A stretch of DNA of 64,000 bases from Drosophila miranda (taxonomy: Eukaryota; Arthropoda; Insecta; Diptera; Drosophilidae): NCBI RefSeq assembly GCF_003369915.1, contig NC_046675.1:28644001-28708000 (forward strand), read 5' to 3'. Below are positions 49,401 through 63,107 of this stretch, piece after piece. Each line of letters opens with the position of its first letter. Position 1 is the stretch's first letter. The notes beneath the pieces are model-generated. The model was not told the origin of the DNA. It worked only from the letters and a program-made list of their open reading frames with translations, and ran no database searches. The translations under genes were made by a program, and so were the position numbers.

Positions 49401-52400
49401 CAGTGGTGGAGGGTGCAAAAATATTGATTAAAAATGAAACAGAAGCAGGGAAACAAAACATGGAACGAAACACACTTTACAGGTAACCAAAGATCAATCC
49501 AGGTATGGAGGAATACACCTCTATCGTTTAAGAGTGATTTATAAACTAAAAGGCAGCTTGCACAGGCAAAAACTCATGAAGATACTAGTCGCTCATTCTT
49601 CTCGCAATACTCTGCATACCTGCTTCTGCGCGACGTGGCTGGCGGTGCCTCCTGCTCTTGCAGCTGTTGTACTCGCGTTGTCTGCTTCTCGTAGCTGATC
49701 TTTAGGTTACCACTCTCTGTGGTAGTGGCCGTCAGATTTCCAGTGGACAGGGCGCCGCTGCCGCTGCTGCTGCTGCCGGTGCTGGCGGAGATGATGCTGC
49801 CACCGCTATTACCGCTGACTAGGGTACCGATGCCGCTGCCGCCGAGAGCCGGTGATGATTTTCCGCTTTGATGCTGAATAACCGTTGAGGCCGCGCCGCC
49901 ACTTGTTGCTGTTGCATACGCTCCTCCTGCAGTTCCTGCAGTACTCAGTGCTGACTGATTCGCCTGCTGCTGTTGGGTACTGCGTGAAGCTGCCGTCACA
50001 TGGGGATCTGTGACCAAAGGATGATTAGTTCTGTCTTTAATCTGTGGATTAAAATAAAAACTTACCACCGCTGGGGTTCGTGGCGGCGCTGCTGCTATTG
50101 CTCGATGGCAGATTGATTCCAGGTACATTGGCTGTCGACAGCGGCACAGAGACGTAAAGGCTGGGGGCATTGCTGTTGCTGCTGCCACTCCCACTCGCAG
50201 GTGGCGTTGGATTGCTGCTGCTGCTCTCCTTAATACCGCCACTGCCACTGCCACTGCTGCTGTGTTTGCTGCTGCTTCCGCTGGTATTGGCTCTACTCGA
50301 ATCTGTCTTTGGATAGCCACTGGCTCCCACTCCTGCCGCTCCGCCCACAGCTGGTGCTGCTGCCGATCCTCCTGCTCCCCCTGCTGTACTGCTGCTTGTG
50401 GCATTGCTGCTCAAAGTGCTGCTGCCCGTTGTGGTTCCTCCGGCCACGGATGTCACTGCTGCCGTTGTTGCACTTGCTGTGGCAGCTATTGTGGCGCTTA
50501 TGGCGGGTGCTAATGTGGCATTCACTTCGGCAGTGGCGGATGTTTGATGGGTCGGCGGACTAAGTTCCGTTCGTTGCTGCAAAGACGAGGCAGAGTTTTA
50601 TTGGTTAGTTTTTTGTGATTCATTTACAAGTAAATCCACACAGCTGATAAAGCGCCCTCGACAGATAACCGGGCGATCATAAAAAACGATCATCAAGTGG
50701 TTCATATTTCACGTTACAACAGCAAAAAGCCATGACAAAATGACTTTGTCAAGGGCTTTGACGAGGTATTTCTCACATTGGGGCAGGAAATGATATTTAC
50801 AAGAATTCCCTTTAAACCTCACTTTTGGTCTTTCAAACCTATTGAATCTAAGGCTTTTCCCTCCCAAAAATGTAGCTTATTCTCTTTTAAAGTGTATTCA
50901 TCGTTTCGGTGTGAATCCAATGCCGAACGATTCTCTTTCAGATTTGCCTTTTGGCTTTGCGGTCATTAGCAACATCCGGTGGCTGTGTGTTGCTGGATTT
51001 CTGGTAAATGGTTGATGTTTTTTGATGGTGAGACGTGTAAACACATGTTTACAACCAAAAGAATAAGCAAATACAACACAAAAGTACAAAGCAGTGGACA
51101 AGGGGGAGAGCAGCACCATTAACAGTGGCCTCCTTCCAACAGGGTCCGACAACAGAAGAGCTGTTAAATGTTAGAGAGTAGGTTTTTGATACCCTAGAAG
51201 AGAGCATCTAGATTAACAATAGGATTAACAGCAGTGGAAGGAGGAATAACAGCACTGTACAGAGCTCTGTAAAGGAACAGATGTAGGGTGAACAAAAGAG
51301 AGCAGGGCAAAGCGGAAGGGACCGTGATGGAGGGAGAAGGGTAGGGGTAGCGGGGATTCAACGGCGCCGCATGTGTTCCAAATAGATTAAAAGCTGCCAA
51401 AGGGACGGACACATTAATGCAACTCAAAAAGCTCTTATCGCTGATGTTGCCTGCTGTTGCTGTTGAATACAATAAAAAACATTCAACGACATGCAACATG
51501 AGTCACAGAAGAGTCAAAAAGAATGCAAGGCAATAACAGACAGCAGCAGCGCTGCATGCAGCTGCAGTAACAGCAAACAACAGCAACAAATGTTGGGCCA
51601 AGGCGAGTTTTCTTTATTTTTTTTCTGTGGTTGGCATATGCTGCACCGCTGCAGCGCTCTCTCCCTCTCGCTCTGTCTCTATATATGTATCGTGTGTGTG
51701 TGTTTGTGTGCATGTATGGGTGTAACAAATGTTACATGCATCGAATGCACAAAACAATCAAGAGACCAAAAGAGTGGGAGAGAGAGCACAACAACACCCA
51801 CCCGCTCTCCACTCCACAGCCCAAAATCTCTCCCACTGTGACCTCTCTCTTACTCACGATATCGAAACAGTCTCTCACTCATTATGTGAACAGCTTCTCA
51901 CTCTCTATGGGAACAGTCTAGGAAATAGAGGGAGAGAGAAATGTTCCTCTCATTTTGTTGTTTGTTTCAATTTTGGGGAGGGATGGGGCTTCCATCGCTC
52001 CATCGTTTTTGCTGCTGCTGTTGTTGCACGTTGTATGTACCCCCATTTACAATGTAGTTTTCGGTCACGTAGGCCAACAAAAACTATGAATGGCGTTGCC
52101 ACCTGATGACATTTGTTCCAATAGGAATTGTTCCATTGAATTCACCTTTGCCTCCAACAAGTTGGCAGCGCCTAGCCCAAGAGCCTGTTGCTGGAGAGAC
52201 AGAGAGAGAGAGTCGCACACGAATGACATTTTAAAAAGTGTCAAATTTCCAACCAAAAGAAACACCTTCATGGCTCATTAGATTTGGGTCAAGAGATACT
52301 ACAGGGGGAAAACAACAAGGAAGAAATACACGCTACATGCTTTTATGGGTGTGTGTGGTCAAGTCCTTACTTTTTGAAAGTACCTATAAAGAAATGGAGA

Positions 52401-55400
52401 CCCTAAATGCCCTAGAAGATGGATATAATAGTAATATGATATGAATTGTATCAGTTTTACCAGATGTGTTTCTATAAAGCTTACATAAAACCAATTTTTC
52501 ATCTGTTCTAGTATGAAATAGTAATCCAAAACAGAGCTCTACCGCTTGCTACACGCAAAAGCCATTCTCTACTCTTGAAATATGAGAAACTAGATGGCAT
52601 TTAAAAAGAGATTAACAAGTGGACCACTGGAAGACAGACGGTCAACGCTAATCAGCAACAAATGATCAAAGTCTATGGCAGTGTCCGCCCAGCGGGCTTG
52701 GGCTTCCCTCCTGTTCTGCATCTGGTCAAACATCTGTTGGGAATTATAATACCCTCTGGTGGTACTGCCGTTCGGGGTGTGATAAAAAGTTTCGTCTACT
52801 ACTACCATTTCATGGCCAAGTTCCTGCAAGATTTTCGCAGTTTCCCGCATCGTTCTCTCTCACGTATCCCAGTCTCTGGCATTCTCCCTTCGGGGGCAGC
52901 TGTCGGACAAACAATGGCGGAGCGGAGGTTTCAGGCGCGCGCTTTGATTATCCTGTTGCTGAAGCTAATGGCCCACAACCCCCAGATCCAGACCCAGACG
53001 CAGACGAGGAGCGCAACGCGATACCGGCATGCACAATCAACCCCTTTTTTTTTTGTTTTGTTGATTTGTTGGGAATTTGCTTCCGCGACACATTTCAACT
53101 TTATTTCCAACAAAATTCAATAAGAAGAATTGTCGAGCGGTAGCCGGAAATAAAATACCAACTATAAATATTATATTAGCGTGTGTCTGGGACATTCCCC
53201 CATCCACACATCCCCGTCCGCTCTCTATAGAGCTGGTACTTCCCTTTCACAACAATGCTGTGGGTTAATGGTCGCATAAAAGGGTTGTCCTTGTCCCCTT
53301 TTTGTTGGCGGTACAGAAGAATTTCGCACAGAAAACATGAGAGACGATTCGTACAACAAATGAACGATAGAACGATAGAATTATTCAAATTCAATTGAGA
53401 ATTCATTCATTTTGGGGGGGGGCACCATTGTCCCGAATGACAGACAACTGGTGGGGGAACGCGAAATATCAAAAGAAATTCTAGAGATTCCAAGGAATTA
53501 ACAAAGAAATATCTAACAAGGTTGGGAGTACTCGTAAAAGATACCATTATCTTTGGACAATTCATCAAACATCAAGGGGAATTGATTTATGTAGGATTTC
53601 CTGTTGAAATTATTTTTGCGATACTAGAAGCCAGGGAATCCATAGATATCTCTGTTATGGCAAGTGTTATTTTCAAGGTCTTCCACCAACAAAGCATTAA
53701 GAAAACATCTTTAATTTGTATAATCCCAAACAGAGAAGAGAAACCATCTAAAGTTTTAACAGAGATATCTTCCTTGGCTCTAATCCGCCTTAGCTCTCCT
53801 TGGAAACACGAAAGGTAAATGAAACAATGAATGCCAATTAAAATAACAAATAGAGCAAGAGTTGAGAAAGACACGACTCGTCGTCCTGGCAGCCAGAGTT
53901 CAAGACCTTGTCCTCAGGTAGGACGTGAAACAGCAGCTGTAACCAGATCGAATGGAAGGAAAGGATCAATCAGCCGCCCAGGAAGCAACAGCAAGTACAA
54001 AAAACTAAGGGTAGGCTGCTGCTCCAGAGCGAAGGGAAAGAGTGAGCAGCCATAAAGCAAGAGAGGCACAAGATAAAGAAGCATCTTGTGGCAGCTGTCG
54101 TAAACTAGGCGCAAATGTGCCAACAATACAGAGGGCTATCCGATCCAAGGATATAGCGAGTGCAAACCGGCCCTCGGCTCACGAGCAATATGTATGTTTT
54201 TTTTAGCACTACCTTCAAGGAACAAGAGGCTACGTGATGCGTGGCACAACAGCTGTCTCCCCCCGTTTGGTAGGCACTTACACTAATCAATAATACAAAC
54301 TCCCTTTCCGATAAATGTACGTACATACATATATGCATTCCCCGACAATTGGAGCATTCAGTGTGGATATGAATGCGGGCAGAGGCGGGGCTTGGGCATT
54401 CCCCGGGCATAATTGAAGGTGTCTTTCCCCCTCTCTCTACAACATTTCTTTTGTTTTATGTCCGTGTGGCAGGTGGCTTGCTCTCACCGCCTCCAAAGAC
54501 ATCCAAAGTGGTGGTGGTGCAGGTGCATGTGGCACAGCGCACTCAAGTGGCATATAAGCAATGTGGTTAAATAATTGATGGAGTGTCAAAGACATGGCCA
54601 ATCGAATTTGAAACGCAATATGGGGGTTGCTTCCATTACCCGATAGGAATATCCTTTAAAGAATACGAGATCCTAATGAAGGATAAACATCTTCAGGATT
54701 TGGGGGAAAATACAGATCAATCACCAGTGTAATCACCAAGATTTGTTCTGGAATGGTGGAGGGGTAGAATGTTGTATCCTTGGCCTTCCAGGCAATATAT
54801 CTGAGTTTCAAGTGAACTTTTTAGAGGTAGAAGAACGCCTTCTTTTGGGACATCTTCCCCTGCAGCCTGGAGATATTTTGTACTCTAAAAATAGTTGGAT
54901 ATTCCACTGAGTTGTCTCTCATTTCTATCATTCCCTTTAATCTGGAATGAGTGTTGCATGCACTTCACACCAGTTGCTTCTCCCTTCCCTTCAAGAATCT
55001 TCTAGCTCTTTGCTTTGAATGATTTGAAAACCGTTCCAGAAGTACGCCTCCCTTTAAGGATCCAGGAATATCTTTTTCTTGCAAAGAACACTCGCCACAT
55101 TTATATCTGCCACAAGAAGACAGCACCATCCGCTTCTTCTGCCACAAAAAGACAGCAGGGCAGACAGACAGCTTCTTCCAGGGATTTTCTCGAAATAGAT
55201 TTTGAGGGATTGGCATGGACAGATGCGACTGCCAGGCGCTCTAGAGTAGATCTACGGCCGTTTCTTACCCCGGAAAGCAGGAAGCGTATTTTTAAATTGT
55301 GCGGATATGTGGTGGTGGCAGTGGCTGTGGTGGCTCCTCCGCTGGCGCCGCTAACTCCTCCTGCGGTGGCAGCTCCCAAATAGGAGGGCGATGCAGACGC

Positions 55401-55841
55401 CGAACCACCCACATATTCGATGGTCGCCGAGGGTGTGGTGGAGGCGGACGAGGGCGAGGACGAGGCGGATGTCGAGTGCTGGCTGCTGTTGTGAAGATGA
55501 TGCGACGATACCACCTCTCGCTCCCGCTCCCGCTGCTCCCGATCGCGATGCCGGCGATGTTCCCGATGCTCACGATGCTCTCGATCCCTGTGCTTATGAT
55601 GGCGATGCTCCTTGCCCTCCTTCTCCCTCTTGTCGCGTTTCTTCTTTTTGTTTTTGCGATGTTCCTTGTACTCCGCCATATCGATGTGATTGTTGTTACT
55701 CTCCGCTGTGGCGGCCATGGAGACCATTGTGGCGGTAAAGTCCACGGTAGTGCCTACGGTAGTGGCGGCTACCGCCATGGCGGGTGCCACATCCATGGGC
55801 TGTGATTGGGATGTGGTGTCCATAGTGTCCATCATCATCAT
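43452..55841 (-). CDS. Alh: Alhambra, AF10/MLLT10-type chromatin factor (PHD-less isoform visible)
   Basis: Fly homologue of AF10/AF17, a DOT1L-linked chromatin regulator. Inferred exons, all phases agreeing: 55841-55269, 52190-52146, 50576-50066, 50007-49620, 49167-47295, 47204-47024, 46952-46794, 45883-45463, 45388-44869, 44373-44182 and 44111-43452. The first exon starts MMMMDTMD and has a Lys/Arg/His/Glu-rich block (KNKKKKRDKREKEGKEHRHH), like the basic region of AF10. The diagnostic octapeptide plus leucine zipper spans two exons: HFD-IASLLNCLHQLQSENLRLEEHV, then a second helix to LLAVNARLQIPL. The rest is poly-Gln, Ser, Thr and Ala. PHD fingers are not in the window, and an in-frame TAA lies 54 bases before the ATG, so 55841 looks like a true alternative start. 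The acceptor at 44373 is weak; a stronger one at 44418 would bring in an in-frame TGA (see findings). Confidence 0.82.
45884..46793 (-). other. Alh: Intron of Alh after the leucine-zipper exon
   Basis: A 910-bp intron with donor GTAAGT and acceptor TTTACAG. It contains GT-rich simple sequence near 45977-46010 and 46700-46740. No other gene is seen. Confidence 0.6.
50577..55268 (-). other. Alh: Introns of Alh flanking a 45-bp microexon
   Basis: Two introns of about 1.6 and 3.1 kb lie on either side of the 45-bp exon at 52190-52146 (QQALGLGAANLLEAK). Both are rich in simple repeats and GA/CT tracts. I see no nested gene. Confidence 0.55.
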
Positions 55842-58800
55842 TTTGTTGCTGCTTTGCTTTTGGCCCTGTATTCTTCGTTTTGTTCTATATTCTTATTCCG
55901 TTTTGGGCTACTGTTGTTGTTGTTATTGGCCCTGTGGCCCGTAAGCCAGGTTTTGGTTTCGTTCTCCTCTCTCTCTCTCGCTGTGCTCGCTCTTTTAGCT
56001 TCAATTTTGTTTTGTGGTCTGTAATTAACTGGACGGCAGCATAGTCGTCCCCAGAGGTTGGGCTCCAATCTCAGTTTTTCAGTCTTTTTGGCTCTCTCTC
56101 TCTTTCAAAAACGTTCTGTCTTCCTCTTTCAATATTATTATTTTGTATGCTGCTTTTGCTTCTTGTCTTTTGTATTCACTCGCACGCACACAATCACAAA
56201 TCACAGCGCGCATACGTGAGAACCAAAACCGAACAACCAACCGCCTCCACCTCCTCTCTCCGCAATCTCAAGCGCTCTCACTCTCTCTCCACTCTCTTGC
56301 TGGCGAGTAGCTGTTCTGTTGTTGTTGGGGTGAATAACTTGCGTGGCGGCGACTGGGCTGGTTCGCTCTCTCTCCCTCTCTCTCACTCACTTCTTTAGGC
56401 TCTTTCACTGTTTCGCGCTCGCTCTCGGGCAGCGTTTAAACTTTTTCGTTTTTTTTTTTCACAGAAATTTAATTTCTTTTAAATGGAAACTTGCGACTAT
56501 ATATTTTATGTGGGCTTTTCTCGACAGCTCTGGGAGCATGTGTGTGTGGCCACGTGAATGATTTAATTTTGTTAGTTTTTCATACAGGAAAAACGTAAAT
56601 GATTTAATTTTTGTTTCAGGAAAAACGTGAATGATTTATAATATTAGTTAATTTTCCCAGACAGGAAACTCAACATATTATTGGTTTGCGCGCTTTTTAA
56701 ATAAACAACAACAAATAGACACCAACAAATTCACTTCACTAAGAGGAAACAACAATTGCCACTCGAGGGGCTGGCTGCACATGCACGGAAGCTGCAGCAG
56801 CGTTGTTGCACGGCCGTTCGGAGTTGAATTTGTATTAAACATTAAACTCTGCTGCCTTGAAGCGTTTGCTTAGAAGCGTTGCACGCACCAAAAACGTTTT
56901 GCAGGGAGTAAGCCAGAGAGAGCGCAGCTCTCAGAGTGCGATGAAAGAGCACGGCACACTGTGCACTGTTGTTGCTGGCAGTCCGTCGCAAGGTAGAATC
57001 GTAAAAGGTAAGGGAGAACTCAGAAAGCCGAGTTATAGCAGCGCAACAGAGAGCGAGAGAACGAGGGATGACCGAACCTTGTATTCCAGTTATACCATGG
57101 TCCATCGTCTGTCGTGGCAGCCGGTTTTCCGTTGGGGATTATTGAAACGTACGTATGTATGTATAAATTTTTTGAGAGTGCAAGAGTATATATGCAAGTG
57201 TGTGCTATGTCTGCACGTAGGCCAGACACGCACTAACACAAACACATGTCCACCGGTGTGCAGACAAAAAGAAACAGCAGCAACAACAACAACAGCACAA
57301 AAGAGCATAAGAACACACGGCGACAGCATAAAAATAAATACTTACATACTTATAGTCAGAGGGTGAGGGAGGTGAGGTGTACAAACGGAGGCACAAAAGT
57401 TAACTGGAAAAACGTCACCCAGTGAGCACACAGAGTGAGAGGAAGTCCTAGACAATGTTTTAGTGAGCAATTAGCACCATTTAAAAGATTGCAAATAATG
57501 TAAGGCTTAAAAACTATGCATCTTCTAAGAGCATTAACCCGGTTAGGCCACTCTTATTTAAGATGTAGCAGCTCTAGGTGGAAACATCATCTAAAAAACT
57601 GTTAAATGCATAATTTCCAACACCATCACATCAGCCTTAACACTAGGAGGACAGTAACATTATATGAGATTCCCTATTTTATTGCATACAAAATGTTGAC
57701 GGTGCAGTGACTACAGTTAAAAAAAACCAGCCCAACATTTAACCATCATCCAAAATGTTTACTGTGCATCGCGCCGTCACAAAGCAGAACACATAAAAGT
57801 GAATCTTTCACAAGCGCACACACAAACACAAGAGCAAGCAGATACAAATACAAACAAAGATTCAAATGCAAGACAACGACTGCAGTGTGCATTTCGTAAT
57901 GCTGTTGATGTAATAAAAAAAGCACACACACAGAAAGAGAGAGAGAGACAGCGAAAACGACAATGTTATCAATGCAGACCAGGAAGAGCGATGACGATGA
58001 CGAGAACAGGAGACAGGAAAAGCTGAGCAAAACAAAATGTGACAAAGAATGAGACTAAAAGGAGAGGAAAGGAGACTTGAGAGAATGGGGAGACACTGTC
58101 TTACAGCAGAGGGAACGGAATCAATGGGCACGAAACAAGCCTAGACCAGAGATACGAGTACCTGTCCAGAATCAACTGGAGGCAGACATACTCGTAAAAG
58201 ATACTTTAAATTCAAGTACCTTCCAGCACATTGCAACATCTGTTTTTTATGAGCCCTATCGAAAATGGGTTTGAAGAGGTTTATCCGTTAAAATCATCCT
58301 TCTGGTGGTAGAACCACCGTTCCCAGGCTAACATTTGCCTGAGAACAGTTTTTTGGCTAGACAAACAGACTGGGAGAGAGTGAGAGAGAGAGCAAGCGAG
58401 CCAGAGAACGTAAAGTAGCAGTGAGAGAGCGGTGCGAGAGCATTGCATTATCAGAGTGTGAGAGCGAAAAAGCATTGCAACATAAAAACAACAGCAAATG
58501 TAGCGGCGGTCTGCTCTCAGCATTAATGTAGATATATGTACATATATATGCAAGTGTGTGTGTGTGCTTTATGCAATGGCTCTGTCAACGAGGGCGGTCG
58601 GTCGGCAGGGGTGTGCGGGTGACGATTGCCGCTGCATGCAGGTTAATTCTTCTCTCTCTTACTCCCTTGTGGTTTTTGTTGCTGCTGCCAGACAGCGGCG
58701 ACAGCGATTCAAGAAGACAAAACAGGAAAATGAAAAATAATTGAATTGTAAGGCAATATTTACAGGAGAGGAAAGAGACAGAGAGAGAGAGAGACACAGA

Positions 58801-61800
58801 CTGGAGGTGCAGCAGGCAGCAGCAGCAGCAGAGGAACCACCGCCGCCGCAGACGTTTGCAATTGGCAATAAATAAAAAAAGAAGCACCAGTAGACGAAGA
58901 AGATTGTTTGCAGCTGGAACGAAAAGAAGAAGAGGAGTACCCAGAGGAATTGGTAGAAGCAGAAGGGGCAGGGGAAGAAGAAGCCACATCGCGAGCATAA
59001 TTTGCGATGCAAATAAATGGGGAATGTGGCCAAAGCCAGAGCCCAAAAAATCATGGTGCAGAAAATAAAACAAAGCACAAAAAAAGAGGAACGTTAAGTG
59101 GCATTTACCTGGCGACGGCAGTGGAGACCACAAACGGGACGGGGGGGGTGGCGGGGTTGGGTGGGTGAACGTGCCTGTTTTACAAAACAAACAAAACAAA
59201 TTGACAGCGCCGCCGCTGCATAGGAACGGTACTAATGTTGCCGTGGCCACATCTCCCCATCTCCCCTTCCCCCCTTACACATCACCTGACCGACCGACCG
59301 ACCGTTTCGTTTCCATAATCAAATCATAAGAAAAGGTGGCAACAATGGCGCGCCGTCTTTTGTCGCCGACAACGGGATAATTAATTTTAATATGCAGTTA
59401 ACATCGTCGTTGTTTTTATACCCTTTTGAAGAGGGTATTTATGATACAGATGAGAGGTTAGCCATGCAGAAAGGGTAGCCCTTAAAGGTCTTTCTATTCC
59501 TTTCTACCTTTCGTTCTTCCCACCATAGAAATTGTAGATCTGTTAGGGTATCAACACCTTCTTTAGACCAAAAAGAAAAACATAACTTTGTGCGACGCGA
59601 CAGCTCCTTCAAAAATTTGGCATGCCTAATTAACAGACCCTGGAACATAAAGCATATTAAGCCACATACATTAATTAAGGCAATCCCAGGGCTCAGACAG
59701 GTGCCTGATGCTTTTAAGACTTCTTCTACTTCGTTTGGGTTCATTCAACCCCCTCTGTCTACAGAAAAAAGGGTTTCCCAGTGGCAAGCACTCACGGCAT
59801 AAAGCATAAAATGAAATGTGCAAATATTGGGACAGGCGCAACTGCCGTCAACCGTCAACCGTGCACATTTTTAACTTTGCACACGCCACTAAACAAATCC
59901 ATTTCGTACGCACTATTGATCTCATCCTAAAAGTGTGCACAAATGCACATAAAAGGGTATGTAAATACGTTTCCAAAAATCAAATTAAAATGAAAATACT
60001 CGTACCATAAAAATGTCAACAATCAAATATTTGAACAAGTGTCAAAAGGTCTGTTGGTCCAAGGAAGTGATGGCTGGGGTGGGAGTGCTGCCAGATCGTG
60101 GGAGAATATGCAGGGAGATGTGCGTGTGAGAGAGGGTGAGGCAGAGGCAGGGTTGCAATTGATTTTAACAGCTGATTCAGCACTATGATAAGGTCTAAGT
60201 AATTATTGAATCTATTACTTATTACGGGTACATTAAAAGTACCTAAAAAAAACTTGTAATCTATGATAAGTTAAGGTGGAATAATCTGTAAGTACTTTCA
60301 AGTATCATCGAAACGATTTTCAGTGCTTTGCCCCATTAAAATTGCAGATATAAATTAATTAAGAGTTCCGCCCATTTTATAACTCTACCATACAATCACT
60401 TAGATTATATCTAGCAAAAGGAAACATTAATACCATTCTGATATACACAGCAAAAGCATTAACAGCCACGGTAACTGTACTTGAGATCAATGTGGGGACA
60501 TTATTCGGGACAAAGAGTCACGGCAATAAAACGCAATAACGGGCCACGTGTCGGGCCCATGAATATGACAAATTCAGGAAACACGCGACCCAGCCGAACC
60601 CGAGAACCCACAGCACACCCCAAGCCCAACACCCAAACAAGGTGTTGTATGGTGGACCTCACTTCTCGACCAATCATAAAAGGAACTCATAAATTAATTT
60701 CTTTAGGATAAACGAATTTGTCCAAATGATTTTTATGGTCATTTAAAGGGAACCGCTTTGCAGATGGGCACCCAAATCAGAGGCGATTTACAGAGGCAAT
60801 GCCATAAAAACCCTGCCTTTTAAAAAATGTTTTTATTATAGATATGTATGTGTACCTAGAATGGTAGTGCATGGTAGCACGTGGTGTTTTCTCTCTCCTT
60901 CCCGTTGGATTTTTCTGGACTACCGCTGATAATTGAAACAGTCAAGAGAGGACCAAAATTATGAGTTATTACCCATCCCTAACTCTAAACGCTACCGTTG
61001 CCGCGAATCTTTTTCGTTCCACCACTATCGACAAACAGTGTGTACACACTACCGCAAAACAGCAAAAAAGCAGCATGGGGTCCTTTCCTCCTTCAGTTTG
61101 ATTTTCGACTGCACCCCCCGCTGATCCAATAAATGTGGTTGCAACCGAGGGGTTGTCTTCTATAAGGAATAAACATGAAAAATAGCAATCGCAATTTAGA
61201 ATTTATAATTTTGTCAGCCAAAATGCGAAACCCAGCAGCAGTCTGTTAGCTGTTTCTGTGGCTAAGGGTTCTAGAGTTTCAGTTCGTTCCGTTCCACTCG
61301 GTTGGGCACCCTCTACTTCCCCCCCCAACCGATTTGTTCCGACAATTTGTAATGGGAAATCAATAAGCTGTGGCCCCCCATTAAATGCATGTAAGTCACG
61401 TAAATGTAATAGATATGATAGATATTTGGAGCGCATTTCCACTTCCTGAATTAATCATTTCAACCGGAGAACACATCTCCTTTTCTGCAACATCTCAAAT
61501 CGGTTAAAAGCCTTGCAAAATCTCTTCCGTAATCAAAAACAAAAAAGCAACAACACACAAATACAAGCACATGTTCTATATCCCAAAGTCATAATCGAGT
61601 ATACAAATAGTTGCATATTTCAACAAGCCATAAATCTATTCGCGCCATTGAACGGGGCACAAATAAAACCGTAATTAAACAGTAGAAAAGCCATATAAAA
61701 AATTAAATGTATATCGTAGTATATTTAGAGATCATCAAGCATCCACAAGCAGCAACAACAATCTCTGATCAATATTTCAAGTGCTGTGTCATATGCGAAA

Positions 61801-63100
61801 CAATTTCAAAAACAGAATCCCTCTAATCGAAAATAGACGCTGACTAAAATCAAAAATCTATAAATATCCGCATCAACTAACACAAAAACACACCTGGCCC
61901 GCAACTGCCAGTTATTTTAATATTTATAAAATAAATAATAATAAATAAATGATTTAGTTTTTGGCCCCCAAAGCAGCCATGGCAACATAACGTCACATGA
62001 AGAGCTGCCGCCCTCCCTATAGAATGCCAAAAAGAATTAATAGAAATGTGAATAATGTTTGTTTCGGTTTCGGTGGTGGGTGTACACGAATAGTATCGTT
62101 CTTAAGTGCAAGAACATTAATTCTAATATTTGTGACCTTCCGTCACACGAAAATGCACTTTATTCTAAATGGTATTTCACTTAAGGATTGTTTCTCTCGA
62201 GTGATTCACTTATTATACAACCATTATCAATCAGGCACGTGGTAAAAGTATTCCTTATAAACACATTCTGAAAATATTTTCTCACTCAGAAGCTCTTTGG
62301 AATTCAAGAGGTTTTCCTCAAAGATTTAAGAGTTTTTCTTCTCTCTTCAGAGTTGAATCTTTCTCTTGAGTGGAAAAGCAAAAGCTTTTGAGGATATGAG
62401 CATCAGCATCATATTTATATTTAGAAAATCATTATGGAACATTTTCGAATGTGTTTTACTCTCAAAAACACACACACGAGATCTAGAGATCTGCTGTATA
62501 TTCATATGTATATTTAGAGAACTTGTTCTTCTCGTGCGTATGGTTGAGAAATTATTTTTCATGATGTTTAGTCGGTCGAGAACCGAATCGAGGAGAATCT
62601 ATATATAGATCCGATGAGGTGGCTCAATTCAAAAAACCGAAATCCACCCACCCACCATTCATTGGACCAGGTCATCATCCATTCCATCCATCTATGCGTC
62701 CATCCACTAGATGGGGGCATTCAACATACAGTACAGGTAGAGATATCTGCGGTATGTTGCACCCAATTAAATCAATTAAAACTACGAAAAACATTTTCGA
62801 AATTCGTTTTCTTAGTTGTTGTTTTTGTTTTCATGGAACCCACTGGGGCATATATATTATTTGGATGTTATGTGCGTGTGTGTTGTTGTATGATATATAA
62901 GTATTATTTTTCTATATCCAAATCAGAGCGATTTCTTTCAAGAGATTAAAGAGTGATGAGAAATGGGTTTGAAAATATATCATTATAAATAATCAAGATT
63001 TCGTAAGCATATAAGTATCGTAAGAACTAAAAATCATCTAAATATACATCATCGTCATATATCAATCATCATTTCTTCATTTCATCATTTCATCATTTCA
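55842..63100 (-). other. 5' region of the short Alh isoform and probable long upstream intron
   Basis: More than 7 kb without supported coding sequence. CT/GA tracts are dense at 55960-56110, 56270-56400 and 58370-58450, typical of GAGA-factor-rich promoters, and could include the promoter of the MMMMD isoform. Full-length Alh transcripts would have to cross this region and Mlp84B if their PHD exons lie further right. Confidence 0.45.
56553..56638. repeat. Three copies of CGT(G/A)AATGATTTA
   Basis: The 13-mer occurs at 56553-56565, 56594-56606 and 56626-56638; the last two are preceded by AGGAAAAA. It is a small local triplication in the Alh 5' region. Confidence 0.8.
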
Positions 63101-63107
63101 TCATTCA
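63067..63107. repeat. ATCATTTC short tandem repeat
   Basis: About four copies of an 8-bp ATCATTTC/TCATTTCA unit, with a truncated copy at the end, lie in the region downstream of Mlp84B. Confidence 0.8.

Noticed and set aside
58585-59250. 221-residue Leu/Ser-rich open frame on the minus strand in the Alh upstream region
   Set aside because: It is low complexity, crosses several simple repeats and carries no domain. It was checked as a possible PHD exon and lacks the Cys/His pattern.
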